From Ophioderma brevispina (Eukaryota > Echinodermata > Ophiuroidea > Amphilepidida > Ophiodermatidae), in assembly GCA_023653785.1 (NCBI GenBank), contig JAMKCH010035822.1, forward strand, positions 1 to 64,000: DNA of 64,000 nt, written 5' to 3'. Positions 23,513 to 35,560 of this stretch are shown piece by piece. The position numbers were made by a program, and so were the translations under genes. The number at the start of each line of letters is the position of its first letter. The first letter of the stretch is position 1. The notes under the pieces were generated by a model. The model ran no database searches, was not told the DNA's origin, and saw nothing but the letters and a program-made list of their open reading frames with translations.

Positions 23513-24450
23513 AAAGTACAAAGATTTAACAATAGACAGGAATAAGAATAGGCGTTCGCATTAGACGTTTATGTTCTTTGCAACCGCCCACCTGTTGTTG
23601 TAATTTCTGTCCATCTGGCGGACAGAAATATAAAAGTACAAATATTTCTCAATTGAGAAGATTTGCACTATATAATAAAGAACATCTCATTCTTATAGTG
23701 GCTTGCTCTTTTAATTTGTAGATGTAGTTGTAGAGAAAGTGGTTTAAAATCGTCCCGTATAAGGAACTATACAAAGTCCTTAACACTTAAATTTGTGTTA
23801 ACACGCAACAATGGGCACCAATTTTGTATTGAAGTTAATGAAGTTTTTGTTGGATCACGTGACCATAATGATATCTATTTTGTTAAAAATTAAGTAACTT
23901 TTGCTTGTTACTAATTACTCATATTGTGCATAGAAAAAATACCGTTGTTTTTCTGAAATATAAGAATGTGAGTATTTCAAAATCAATTCAATTTTTAAGC
24001 CTGATTTGCTTTTAAAGACTCCTTTTTCGTTTGACTTCAACAACCGTGACCAACCTTTATTTGACACAATGGAAACATACCAAAAATGGAGACATATTTG
24101 AGGTTAGTTTAATACTAGGCTATTAATTATAATCAGTGTAAAATCATTTGGCCAAATAAAAAAAGCCTAGGGTTGAAAATAAAAATTTTACACGTGCCCC
24201 ATCGACGGGCCTCAATCATGGGACTCCTATGAGTAAACTCTGGTAACTTAGTAATCAATTAAGAAATTGGAGTTTTTTTTGCTGAAATTGATACAGAAAT
24301 AATTTTGATGTTACATACTTCCTAATTGTCACAGATAATGTGTCAAATGTAGAAAAAGCAATAATGGGGAACATGTAAAAAATGGGGGTAATGTTGTACA
24401 GGTTCAGAGCAAAAGAGGTCTATTGTATTTTGAAGCCTACACCCACTTTT
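23513..24450. other. Intergenic, no gene seen
   Basis: AT-rich sequence. TATAAAAGTACAAA..TT appears twice, near 23511 and 23631, and GACAGAAAT twice near 23604 and 23620. No coding is supported. Confidence 0.35.
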
Positions 24451-24499
24451 CATCTGCATGAGATAAAAAAAGTATAAATTTATCATATCTATCGGTCAT

Positions 24500-24910
24500 T
24501 ATTTTCAAGGATTATAGGCTCAAAACGGGTCAAGGTCATCCTGGGGTATCCTTTCAGAGTGCGCCGATTTGACGAAACCAGTCTCATATTGTGTATGTCC
24601 TATCCTGCATTTGTAATTTTAGTATGTAAAATTAGCAATTGTAAGGGTTAATGACCCCGACTAGATATGTAGACTCAGTTTACATTTTTGCCTCTATTAC
24701 ATGGCCAAATGGTGAATGAGTGGCAATATTATATTTCCTGTTCCTTCTGGACTATATGAAGAATTTTGGACCATTTGGAAAAACCGAGTCATTCTAAAAT
24801 GTTCCCCAGGATGACCGTGAAACTTAATTGCCCTATAACTAACCTAAACCCACAGATATGGCAACTATACCTTTTTTTAATCCTTAGGACATGGCCAATA
24901 ATTTCGTAGA
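24500..24910. repeat. Small foldback repeat related to the long-arm MITEs
   Basis: The left phrase GGTCAAGGTCATCCTGGGGTA and the right phrase TTCCCCAGGATGACCGTGAAACTT are inverted, as are GATTATAGGCTC and TTGCCCTATAACTAAC. The landmarks are those of 52297-53542 (CAAGGTCATCCTGGGGTAAAATTT), so it is probably a diverged member without clear ends. Confidence 0.45.
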
Positions 24911-26265
24911 CATTTAGTACAATTATACTTCACCCTTTACACACACCTGCCCCCTCTTGTTCTCCGCTACTTTTACTTCTAGATATATTACTTTGAAATG
25001 ATGAGAGAATAACATAACACCAAAAGTCGTTTCTGTTGCAATTATTTTGAGGTTATTATTTTATTATTTATTTATTATTTTATTTAATTTTCTTGTACTA
25101 ACTGTGATTTGTGCCAAAACGTTTATGATATATTGCTGAAATATTATAAAATAACTGGATAGCCTGTGTATTGAATCAAATCTAAATTTCTGTGTAAGAA
25201 ACACAGAATGAAAACAGAATGAAAGAAAAGGAAACTTGCCTTGATAATCTTTAAATACTGCCGACCTTAACAAATCAGAATTCCTCTTCTGTGTCTTGTT
25301 CATTATGCTACATGTCACGAGTTTAAGGAATAGTACACCAGAATCCAACATTGTTGATTAAACGGACCAAATATCAATAAATATCTTAAAAACTTAAGCC
25401 ACGATAACGATGGTTTTGTTACGCAGTACTTTTACAGCAGAGTAACCTTCCTAATTAAAATAAAGATATCCGCAAAAAGATCACATATTGCGCAATTTCT
25501 TTACTTAAGTACGGTGCAATATTTAACTGTTTTTCAGGAATAAATTACAACTCTTTAATTCTTCCCTTAATTTGTTTTGATTACAAGAGAAGAAAATAAA
25601 ACAAAGTTTAAAAGAATGAAAAAATATAAATATTTAAATACAAAAAAGTGCAATTAAATAACATACACAAGCAGTCAAAATAGTTTTGAATGTCATGTTC
25701 TTTCAAAGTAGAACATGCTTGTGAGGATAACCCCCAAACATCTAACACGTAGTGTAACGCAACACTGGCAGCTGACTATTCTCTGATGTAGAGCACGTTA
25801 GAATAAGACCGTTGCCAGATCAACTGGCTCACGCTAACTTTGGTTCGAGCAACTGATCACATTGATCACAATACAAATCCTATGGCAAATCATAATTCGG
25901 AACAGGTGCATGAGCCAAGGCGTGAGCCAGTAACCAATGGATACTAACGTGCACTACATCAGCGAATACTCGATTCATCTGCTATTTGACCCCGTACCAT
26001 TCTTGCGGAGGTGAAAAATTCAATGAGGCGCAGGGACTTCTGTTAATCATGTTATTGTGAGGAATGTTAAGGCCTGAAATACACTATTGTGCGTTCCCAT
26101 ACATGAATGAAATTGTATTTAGTGGCAGGTGAGTGAGTTATATGACCGGAGTGTCCTCCAAGATAATCCGGTGTGGCACGTGCATTTGAATTCTTTCATT
26201 TTCTCTCTCCGACTTAATTGAATAGGTCCAAAACTCCAGGGGGACGAACGTATCAACGCGAATCG
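24911..26265. other. Intergenic, no gene seen
   Basis: AT-rich, with (TTAT)n-like sequence at 25055-25090. GCTGACTATTCTCTGATGTAG..CACGTTAG near 25770 and its inverse CTAACGTGCACTACATCAGCGAATA near 25945 form a small palindrome around a 150-base centre containing GATCACATTGATCAC. Confidence 0.4.
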
Positions 26266-26269
26266 ACTA

Positions 26270-27800
26270 TAATTAGACTGTTACAACCTATCATTCAAGA
26301 AGGGTCTTTATTGATATTGAACATTTTGATTTGATTAATGAAAATCTTTATTATGTAACCTTTTGGGACATGCTTTACAATAGATGCTTGTGTCAAAATT
26401 ATTATATAGGTCTACGGTTTTATTTTCGTCATCATTTATTATTATTAAACAACGCTATCGACAGGGTAATTATATTTTGATTTGAATGTATTATTGTCAC
26501 TCACTTCTAAGTATATGTATTGAAATCCAGCTAATTTTTTCACCTGCTGCATATGGATAATGGATATTGCCGATGACACATAAGTATGCTTCTCCATGAT
26601 TTCATCTAAAAGATAAAGTCCTGGTAGACGTTTCATATAGAATTCCCATTGATGCAAATGAGGTATTACAATTGATTCCGTCATGCGCTGTATGACGTTG
26701 TGTAGTAGTGCTTGACGGAATGAATTGCAATACCTCATTTGCATCAATGGGACTTCTATATGAAACGTCTACCAAAGTCCTCGGGTCAACTTAAGCTATG
26801 TGTGAATGACATCAATCCTTATGTGTGTAAAACAGTATTGCATGTCTTATTTCGTTTCTCGAATGCTTCACTGGTTTCTTCAGTGATTTTGCATCCTGTA
26901 TCTACTGCATTTCTGATGTGAATGATTCACCATGTCTTTGTACATTAATAATTATTATGCCGCTTTCGCTTCCAACGCCGTAAGCAACGCTATTAAAATA
27001 TGCAAATACATGGATCGCAACACATTAGAAGCAATTATTCACGCCTCTGTGAAAATTGACAGTTACAGTAGCATCTTGTTTGAACTTCGCAGAGCTGCAG
27101 CGATGACCCGTAGGTGGGTGGGGGTGGGGTGCAGGGGTGCAACCGTACCCCCATTAACCAAGGGTTAATTCCGTGTGGTACCAATGCATACAGTATATAA
27201 TTATGTAAATATTTACATTTCGTACGTAAATTTCCGCTACGCCAATCTATCCTGGCTACGGGCCTGCCCCAGCGGATGGATGTTGTAACTCTTTCAAAAT
27301 TAGTGCTCATTATGAACAACGTGCATTGGTTTTGTGTTCAATAGCTGAAACGGTATAGAACAACTTCCTTTTCCTCATATTTGAAAGCCAATTCATCGTG
27401 ATATGTTAGAGAATATTGATTTTGATAAAAATAGCAAACAGTGGAACAAAACCCAATTTTTTGTTTGAATGTTAATGTTAACTTTTTCCTCACGAAACTC
27501 TCGAACAATCTTTTTATTCACCATCCGACTGAAAGACTTTCCAGATTAATCTGACCTCCTACTCAGACTTATAATGCGACTTAATTTACCTTTAAAGTAG
27601 GAAGTATTTGTATCGTAAGTTTGATCTTCCCGTGTTATATGTAAGTTTTGTTATTTCCCACTTTGAGATGAAAATCCTACATAAATGTATATTACTACAG
27701 GGTGTATTAGCATAAAATGTACTTCATATAACATGAGAAAACACGATTGAGTACAAATCCTAAAGCTCAGCGCCTTTGCTACCTGAGAGGTTTTGTCCAG
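26270..27800. repeat. Composite repeat block A, copy 1
   Basis: Nearly collinear with 49372-50805: ACTGTTACAACCTAT, AAGAAGGGTCTTTATTGAT, CCACCCGTAGG-type segment, TTAATTCCGTGTGGTAC and GATATGTTAGAGAATATTG recur in order. It contains a separate 151-bp MITE absent from copy 2. Short open frames here do not agree between copies, so I regard it as non-coding. Confidence 0.75.
26623..26773. mobile_element. 151-bp palindromic MITE with 8-bp target duplication
   Basis: Two arms of about 63 bases (GGTAGACGTTTCATATAGAA and its complement at the right end) are separated by a short loop. AAAGTCCT occurs on both sides (26615-26622, 26774-26781). The paralogous copy near 49740 runs straight from CTCTAAAAGATAAG through one CCTG to GTCAACTTAAGC, an empty site. 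Eight-base duplications are typical of hAT-type elements. Confidence 0.85.
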
Positions 27801-27929
27801 AAGTTATGAAAGATTAAAAAAAGTATGTCAAATGTCAATTGCATCACTCTTCAGGAATTTCGAATATCAAACCGGTTCACTCATGATAACATTACAACTC
27901 AACTATGTTGTATTGATTGTTTGCAGTAA

Positions 27930-28465
27930 GTATAGTCAGATTCTTATTCATGCCACTTCGTTAAACGTTTTTGACGATTCCATTTATTCTGAGAGGTTGT
28001 ATGCTTCCACAGGAAAATCAATACAACCTTTACCTGGCGTGAATAGAGGTCATTTTTTGCATATGACTTCACCTTGTATTTTAAGGATTCCTCGAATTAC
28101 AACGTAAGAACAATTAGTCGACTGCATGAAACCTTTTAATTTCACAGCATCCGCTTGTATACATCAAGAGATTAAACAAAATGGAATGAAACGAAATGGT
28201 GTCAAACACATTTGCGTCATTTTCCTGGTGATTCAGCACAGCTATCAGCACTTTGTGCGCAATGAATTGCATTGCAGGGAAAGTGGTATACTTTGGACAT
28301 GCAGTCAATGAAATACTTGTGAAACGTTAATGGGATTTTAATCTGTTTGAACAATTGATTTCAGTGTAGTCGCCCGATTAACCTTATGGCGGGCACTGTA
28401 GAAGGCGCTGGTCAGAGTTTGTGAATCTTTTGAATTTCCCTAGAATTTCACGGGTTTTGTCCGCC
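27930..28465. repeat. Composite repeat blocks B and C, copy 1
   Basis: Block B (27930-28092, CAGATTCTTATTCATGCCACTTCG onwards) matches 51889-52052. Block C (28153-28465, TATACATCAAGAGATTAAAC onwards) matches 56793-57115. In copy 2 the two are separated by block F. Confidence 0.7.
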
Positions 28466-28479
28466 ATTCTGCATATTGT

Positions 28480-29480
28480 TGAGGGGCTCAAATTTGCTCA
28501 TTAGATGGAGTTGTATCTTTGCCTGTATGACATAGTTTGGTGCTTTTGTCACAAAATGTTCTCGTACAGAAGTGTGTAATATTTTTAATATATTTGGTCA
28601 AATAATTTTAATTTAGTATTTTTGAAACACTCTGTAAAAACCGTTTTAAGATCAAATATTCAATGTCTTGTATAACATTGGACATTTACTTAATGCTAAA
28701 AAATGAATATAACACATAAAATGTGAAGTAATGTTTTGTAAATGATCGCATAGCACAAGTTTAATGTTTGTATTAATGGAGAATGTATGTGGGTGTTTTC
28801 ACAGTAACGGTTCTGCAGAAATTAATTTTCCTATTTTGAAGAATGTGGACATAGTGATTTATATATATAAAACCTTTCACATAATTTACGGGTATCGGTA
28901 AGGAGAGATAAAAAGTGAAATATTCTTGTGTTCGTGACCACATTTTTTTATTCTATAACAATATTTGTGCTCTAAATGTTCATTTTCTTTGGATAAAATG
29001 GTACCATTTGAAATATTGATTTTAGAAATAGTGGTATGAATAAGTACCCAGAATAATAGTAAATGAGTTTTGAAAGGTCTGTTTGTAAAACTGAAAGAAC
29101 ATTACACTGGCCCCAACCCAAAATTTAAAACATCACCGAGTGTTCCTATTTGCGTAAGAAAGTGGATTCGGTTCAATTGACAATAACGTTGAAGCATTGG
29201 CTTAGTAAACAATTGCTGCACAATGCTTCAAATGAGGGCAAAAGTCGTAACTGATATTTTTGGCGAAATTGAGTTTATGTATTATGAAAAAGAGTACATC
29301 ATTACGCACATTTTGATATATAGTATATTTCAACTGACACTCTCAATTTACAAGTTATTAGGCTAGATAGGCCCAATTTGGTGTAGATACGACTTTGTTA
29401 ATACACTCAACGGAACAAATCACGTGTGCAATTTCGCCATCTTTATGTTCTAACTACTTAAGTGGGAAATCACATAGTCA
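28480..29480. repeat. Composite repeat blocks D and E, copy 1
   Basis: Block D (28480-29200) matches 57385-58075: TTTGCTCATTAGA.GATGGAGTT, AATATTTTTAATATATT, GGTAAGGAGAGA. Block E (29195-29480: AAGTCGTAACTG, TTTCAACTGACA, GTTACGACTTTGTT) matches 43490-43740. No coding seen. Confidence 0.65.
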
Positions 29481-29819
29481 TAATATACTTACAATAATAC
29501 ATTTTTATCCTGTGTAATAATAATTTTCATTCTAAAACTCACTTCTAAATGAAACACAAAAATGTAGATGTAGATGTTGCACTCCCACGACAAGATGTGA
29601 ATATTTTTTTCTAATTATACACCAGCTATTGCTCCCATTTCATCTAGTCACTACATGGCACAGTGTTCAGTCTAACTCAGGTGCAATTCTCGCAATGTAC
29701 GTATACAATGCACATTTTTCAGATATAGCCGCAGTTCGTAACGGTTGTAACAGTCTGTTAAACGTTACAACAGTTAACATTCCCCTAGACCACTGTAGGA
29801 TATTTTTCAGAACATTAAG

Positions 29820-32185
29820 GTAGAAAATTAATATTTCTTAATTTATATCTTACCAATAGAGATCAATATTTAACAAAAACGTAATCAAGAAAGTAGTTTA
29901 CAAAACTGTTTGAAATGTTTGACATAATGTTACATTTTAGGTACCTTAACTCTGTGAAAAACAAAACCCATATCATTTCATGCGTATTTCGTGTAGTCAG
30001 TGTTTTATTATGTGAACTGAGCACAGCTAACCTAATTGTTGTAATATTATGTTCTTGTGAAAGGTATGTATACCATACGGTTGTTTACAATTTGTGATAA
30101 TTAAAACATAATTTATAATTAACAGTACATGTGTTGTATTCAGTGTTTAAGAGGACAAGGTTGATTACCGTTTGCACGCTACACGTTTGCATACAATAAA
30201 AAGGACCGACCGAGCGAACGTATGAGTTTGAGAGAGAGAGAGAGAGAGGGAGAGAGGGAGATAGAGAGAGGTGTAGGTGAGTGAGTGAGTGAGCGAGTAA
30301 GTGATGAAGAGAGAGAGAGAGGAGATACTGCGAAACAGAGATAGAGAGAGAGACCCACAGGGAGACAGAGAGAGAAACTGCGTCGACATTTTACATCAAG
30401 ACTATTGTCAAATAAGTAGGAGTGATTTCAGTAATGGTTCTCTTCATGATGTGTCAATATTGTTCTATTTTTCTATTGCGAACTGGCTGTGTAAGTCTTG
30501 GTGTATGGGGAAATACATTTATTACATTGTGTGCTCACTGTCAGCAATTAGCCGCGCAGCCGTGTTTGTATTCTGCCCACCTTACTTAACGCTCTTCAAA
30601 CTAATTACTTGTTTAGCATGTTCGCAATCTCGGTACCGTACCATTTTAAAAAAGATGCAAAGGCAGACTTTAAAATGAATGCAAACTGAAAGGTTTATTA
30701 CAATCATTACACTTTTTTCACTAGCAGCTCCTAATACATGTCAATTTCATAGAAATGTTAACACTGAACCAATAAAAAAACCTTACATTTCTGTCACTAA
30801 CTATAATAAATGTAAAGTATCACACCGACCTAGTTCGAAGTCTGAACACGAGATACTTCTGTCTCTAAAATATTATTTTTCATTTATAGAGACACGGTCT
30901 GGCACTGCAAGGGTAAAATGAAATCCACAAGCACTTTACGCAGTCCAATATATTGCAAATTATCTGTCGGGTTTCAAGAAAAGCTTAGTAGAATATACGA
31001 ACATCTGGTCAATTCAGTAATTCACGGTAAATTCAAGGTGGCGGTTGTTTAACTTAATATCAATGTGAATTAAAATGTGGGTACGCAGCAACCATTAACA
31101 TTGTTAACGGCTTGTAGTAAAAGGAAATTTAATACATTCACGTAGAGCTGTCACTGTGTTTTCTGTTTTTGTCTATTACATACTTTGCGAAGGACAACCA
31201 CCCTTGAATTAGCCGTAAGCCATACCCTTGAGTAACGGATTTAAAACTGAATAACCGACAAGAACCCTTACACTGTACTTTACTTCGAAAAAAAATAATA
31301 TAAGAAATATCTGATTAGAGAACAGATCAGACGAAGGAGAAATAGTGAACTCAAGCTGTATTGCGTTGCATTGTGATATCGTTGTCTTTTGGGACGGTGT
31401 TGTCCCCAACGCTTTTTTTTCACAATGAATCAAGTTCTTATACGTCCCTTCGGACCACTATCTTACACAAACAAGTGTATCAGATGAGGATGGGAAGTCA
31501 CATCTAACACTTTAAAATTTAAAACAATAACATGAAATCTCACAACATCGATGTGTTTTTTCAGACAGCACCATGACGGTAGACAATTGTCTAGACTTTT
31601 TGTCAGGTTGTACACATTTGTCTACCGTCATGAAATATGTCTGTAAAAATAATTGTAAGATTTTTTTAGATGTTAAAGTGTTGACTGTGCTCTGTCTATT
31701 TCTCTCTCTTTCTCTCCCCATCTCTCTACAACATATATCCTTAACCTCCCGTAACACTTAAGTGTCCAAAATTTGATTTTTTCCCGATTTCTCGGTTATG
31801 CAATGAAATTTGCCAAGGAGTTTGTTTGCTATTTGTCTGATTTATGAACACGCTTCCCCTGATACTCATAAATACACAGATAAATGCAAATTGTTTTCGG
31901 AAAGTGACAATTTCAATTGGCCATAGGTCCAAGGTCGAGTTCGGATTTTTTATTATCGGTATGTGGTTCTTAAGTGACCCCGATTTACTTGTGTTAGTTT
32001 CATGATCAAACTCCCAAAGGAAAGTGGTTATCTGGGTTGGGACCCTAGCCCCCCCCCCCCCCCCCCCCCCCCCCCGCTTGGGCACCAACAGCAGCTTTTT
32101 AGCTTGGGCACGTAGGTGTTAACTATATTTTCGCACTTTTCAAAAATCATGGAGCAGACCCTTGCTTTGTTTTTAGGGGAAATCG
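29820..32185. repeat. Composite repeat block F, copy 1 (about 2.35 kb)
   Basis: A non-coding repeat present at 29820, 43840, 52053 and, as fragments, at 58996 and 62777. Landmarks in order: GTGTAGTCAGTGTTTTATTA, AGCACAGCTAACCTAA, TTGTTTACAATTTGTGATAATTAA, a GA microsatellite, CTGCGTCGACATTTTACATC, GAGACACGGTCTGGCACTGC, AACAGATCAGACGAAGG, GACGGTAGACA, a poly(C) run, GCTTGGGCACGTAGGTGT. It contains no conserved open frame, so it is a non-autonomous element or a segment of a larger one. Confidence 0.75.
30221..30372. repeat. GA microsatellite inside block F
   Basis: Interrupted (GA)n with GAGTGAGTGAGC in the middle; the corresponding positions at 44288-44390, 54941-55070 and 62958-63015 are also GA-rich but differ in length. 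Confidence 0.9.
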
Positions 32186-32194
32186 CCCCTAGAT

Positions 32195-33166
32195 CAATAA
32201 AATGTCGACATTTATATAGCGCCTTTCACAATTTCTTTTTTTATTTATTTATTCATTTGGCAGACACAGCAATAAACAATACAAAGATCAGTAATGAAAA
32301 AAATATATAGAAATAAAAAATGAAACCTTATGAGCTGCCAGGGAGTGCTGAGAAGCACAAAAAGCACTGTCACCAAAGGTGCAGCACTCCCTACTCAGAA
32401 GATCCCAAGACAACATAGAAATTCATACATCAAAATAATTGCACACATCAAAATATTGCACAAAGTTCCAAAAATTAAACTAGACTATGCAAAAACAAAT
32501 AATTAAGACCAAAGGTTGATATAGTACAAAATTAAAATATGCTAAAAATGTACATGAATGTGTGTGTATGTGAGTATGTGTGTGTGTGTATGTGTATACG
32601 TGTGTCTATGTGTGTGTATGTGTGCATGTGTGTGTATGTAGGAGCTATCTTTGTTATGTGTATGTGTCACAATGCCTGTGTGAAAGTAAATGTACAGTGC
32701 ATGCAAGTGAGGTAAATGAGTGTTATGTGAGTGTATTGATAAAAAACCCTAGATTTTCTTAAAATGTTCCCTTAGAAGAGTTTTAAAAGAACTAATACTG
32801 CAAGTGGTGAGTGAGATTCTAATGAGACGAGGGAGAGTTAACCAGATAACAGGGAAGCTGACAAATAGGCTATTTTTGTAGGCATCGGTTTTTGGAGTGA
32901 CATCTTGTTTGAAAGTAAGATCATCTGTGTGTCTTATATTGACACTCCATCTGGAAAAATGAAAGACATAGTTTTTTTATTAGACACGAACATGCAAATG
33001 ATACTGATAAATAGTCCCTTCTAAACTTCAGCTTAGAAAGATTAAGACTACACAATCTGTCATCATAAGACTGTTCCCCCCTGCGTTGATCTAAAATCAG
33101 CCGAGTAGCCCTATGCTGAATTTGCTCTAATTTCTCAATATTGCATTTACGGTACACATTCCACAC
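32195..33166 (-). mobile_element. 3' end of a CR1-like LINE (clean copy)
   Basis: On the minus strand the frame from 33166 to 32921 reads NIEKLEQIQHRATRLI, then SYDDRLCSLNLSKLKFRRD, the conserved C-terminal end of reverse transcriptases of CR1-like non-LTR elements. After the stop, a 3' UTR leads to GTGAAAGGCGCTATATAAAT near 32200, a common 3' terminus of such elements in invertebrates. A GT microsatellite (32555-32640) lies within the UTR. The 5' part is missing here but is represented in the noisy sequence up to about 37460. Confidence 0.7.
32555..32640. repeat. GT microsatellite
   Basis: Interrupted (GT)n with TATG and ATG interruptions inside the LINE 3' UTR. Confidence 0.85.
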
Positions 33167-33172
33167 AGCCCG

Positions 33173-33391
33173 TCAAAGCCATACCCTTGGATACGGATTT
33201 AAAACTTGAATGAACCGAACAAGACCCTTCAGTAACTTTTGGACGTTCGAAAAAAAAATATAGAAGGAACTTCCGACTGAAGATGAAGACTAGTCAGAAA
33301 CAAGGAAAATAGTGAACTCAAGCTGTATTGCGTTGCATTGTGATAACGTTGTCCCTTTTTGGGGGACGGTGTAATGTTCCCCAAAACGGCT

Positions 33392-33429
<38 letters not shown>

Positions 33430-33455
33430 TTTTTTTTTTTTTTTTTTTTTTTGTT

Positions 33456-33524
<69 letters not shown>

Positions 33525-35560
33525 CAGTTTTTACTCCGTTTCCCTTTTTCCCCCCCCCCCTTTTTTCCCGGAAAAAAAAAACCCCCACTAAACAAAAAAA
33601 ACACAACAAAAAAAAAAACAAAAAAAACAAATCCCCCCCCCCCTTTACCCAAACAAAAAACAAAAAGGGTTTGGGGTGGGGGGGGGGGGTTTAAAAAATT
33701 CAGATGAAGGAAGGGAAGTCACACTAACACTTTACAATTTAAACCTAACCATAATCTCACACCATCGATGTTGTTTTTTTTTTCAGACAGCACCAGCAAG
33801 AACGGGTAAGACATTGTTCTAGACTTTTTTTTTGTCCAGGTTTGTAACACATTTGTCCCCTACCGCCATGAAATATGTCTGTAAAAATATTGTAGATTTT
33901 TTTTTTTAGAGTTTTTAAGGTTGACTGGGGCTTCTGTCCCTAATTTTCCTCTTCTCTTTCCTCCTTCCCATCTCCTTCACAACGTAACTATCCCTTACCT
34001 CCCGTAACACTACTAAGTTCCAAAATTTGATTTTTTTTTCCCGATTTCCTCGGTTTAAGCAATGAAATTTTGCCAAGAGGTTTTTGTTTTTTTTGCTATT
34101 TTGTTCTGAAATTTTATTCACACTCTTCTCCCCTAAACCAATACTCCACATAATAAATGCCAATTGTTTTTTTCGAAAGGAACAATTTCCAATTGCCATA
34201 GGTTTTTTTTCCCAGGTCCCGAGTTTCGGAATTTTTTTTTATTATCCTATGTGGGTTTCTTACATTGCCCGATTTGTACTTTGTTTAGTTTTCCATGCTC
34301 AAAACTCCTCAAAGGAAAGTGTTTTAATCTTGGGTTTGGGACCCTAACCCCCCCCCCCCCCCCCCCCCCCCCGCTTGGGCACCAACCAGCAGCTTTTTAT
34401 GCTTGGGCACGTTAAAGGTTGTTTCTATATTTTCGCCTCTTTTCAAAAATCCTGGCGCATACCCTTTGCTTTGTTTTTTTAGGGGAAATCGCCCCGAATT
34501 CCAATAAATGTTCGAACATTATATAGGCTGCGCCCCCTTTGTCCCCAATTTTTTTAATTTTTTATTCATTTGGCAGACAACAGCAATAAAACACTAATCA
34601 AAGATCCTAGGAAAAAAATATATATACATAAAATTGAACACCATGAGTCTGCTCCAGGAGTGCCTGGAGGCACAAAAAGCACTGTCCCCTCCCCCCCCAC
34701 CAAAAGGGCATCACTCACTACTCAGAAGATCCCAAGACACCATAGAAATTCCATACATCAAAATTAATTGTTCCACTCCAAATATTGGCACAAACAAAGT
34801 TTTTCCAAATTAAACTAAACTATGCGCAAAAAACCATAATTAAGACGCAAGGTTAGATTATGCAAAATTAAATACTCTAAAAATGACATGCATGTGTGTG
34901 TAGTGAGTGTTTGGTTGGTTGGTTAAATATTGTGTTTTTTATGTGTTGTGTAAATGTTTGCATTGTGTGGTAATGTAGGAGTCCCTTATCTTTTTTGTTT
35001 ATTTTTAAATTTTGTCCCAATCCCCCCTGTGGTGAAATAAATTCCCGTGGCCAAATGCCAAGTGGGTTGAATGTTTTTATGTTTGAGTGATTGATAAAAA
35101 ACCTAGATTTTGTTTCCTTAAAATTCCGCCTAGAAGAGTTTTAAAAACGAACTAAATACTGCAAGTTGATGATTGATATTCCCTTATGAGACCCTATGGA
35201 GAGTTAACCATATAACAGGGAGCTGAGAAACATAGGCCATTTTTTTTGAGCATGGGTTTTTTGGAGACAACCTTTTTGAAAGTTAAGAATCAATCTGTTT
35301 TGTTCCCCTTAATATTGACCCACTCCTCTTGTAAAAAATGAAAGACTAGTTTTGTTTAATATAGACACGAAACATGGGGCCCAATGACTAACCTGATAAA
35401 TAGCCCCCTCCTAACTCGCTTAGAAAAAATTAAGACTACACACTCGGTCTCATAAAACCTGTTTCCCCCTGCGTTTTGATCTAAAAAATTCACCGATAGC
35501 CCCTTGCCTGAAATTTGCTCCTATGTTCTCAATATTGCCGCTCATTTACGGTTACCATTC
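33173..35560. repeat. Noisy second copy of 31.2-33.17 kb
   Basis: From AGCCATACCCTTGGATACGG on, this repeats in order the 3' third of block F (ACGGATTTAAAAC, AAACAAGGAAAATAGTGAACTC, the CAGACAGCACCA region, the poly(C) run at 34349, GCTTGGGCACG) and then the LINE 3' UTR and C-terminus. Differences are dominated by homopolymer indels. I read it as unpolished duplicate sequence. Confidence 0.75.
33391..33692. other. Homopolymer artefact block
   Basis: About 100 Ts with three interruptions, then about 30 As, then runs of C, A and G with little else. The matching clean copy has only a short T run at this place (GCTTTTTTTTCACAATG at 31410). It looks like a failed base-calling stretch, and the long open frames across it are meaningless. 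Confidence 0.8.

Noticed and set aside
27035..27319. 94-codon minus-strand frame shared in part with 50034-50234
   Set aside because: The two copies of block A keep different frames and stops, with no pattern of synonymous change visible; this is conserved repeat DNA rather than protein.
30165..30389. Serine/leucine-rich frames (also at 54840-55076 and 62822-63031)
   Set aside because: They are translations of the GA/TC microsatellite in block F and differ in length between copies.
33229..33694. Overlapping open frames of 111-144 codons on both strands
   Set aside because: They encode poly-Lys, poly-Phe and poly-Gly through the homopolymer block; this is low-quality sequence, not coding.
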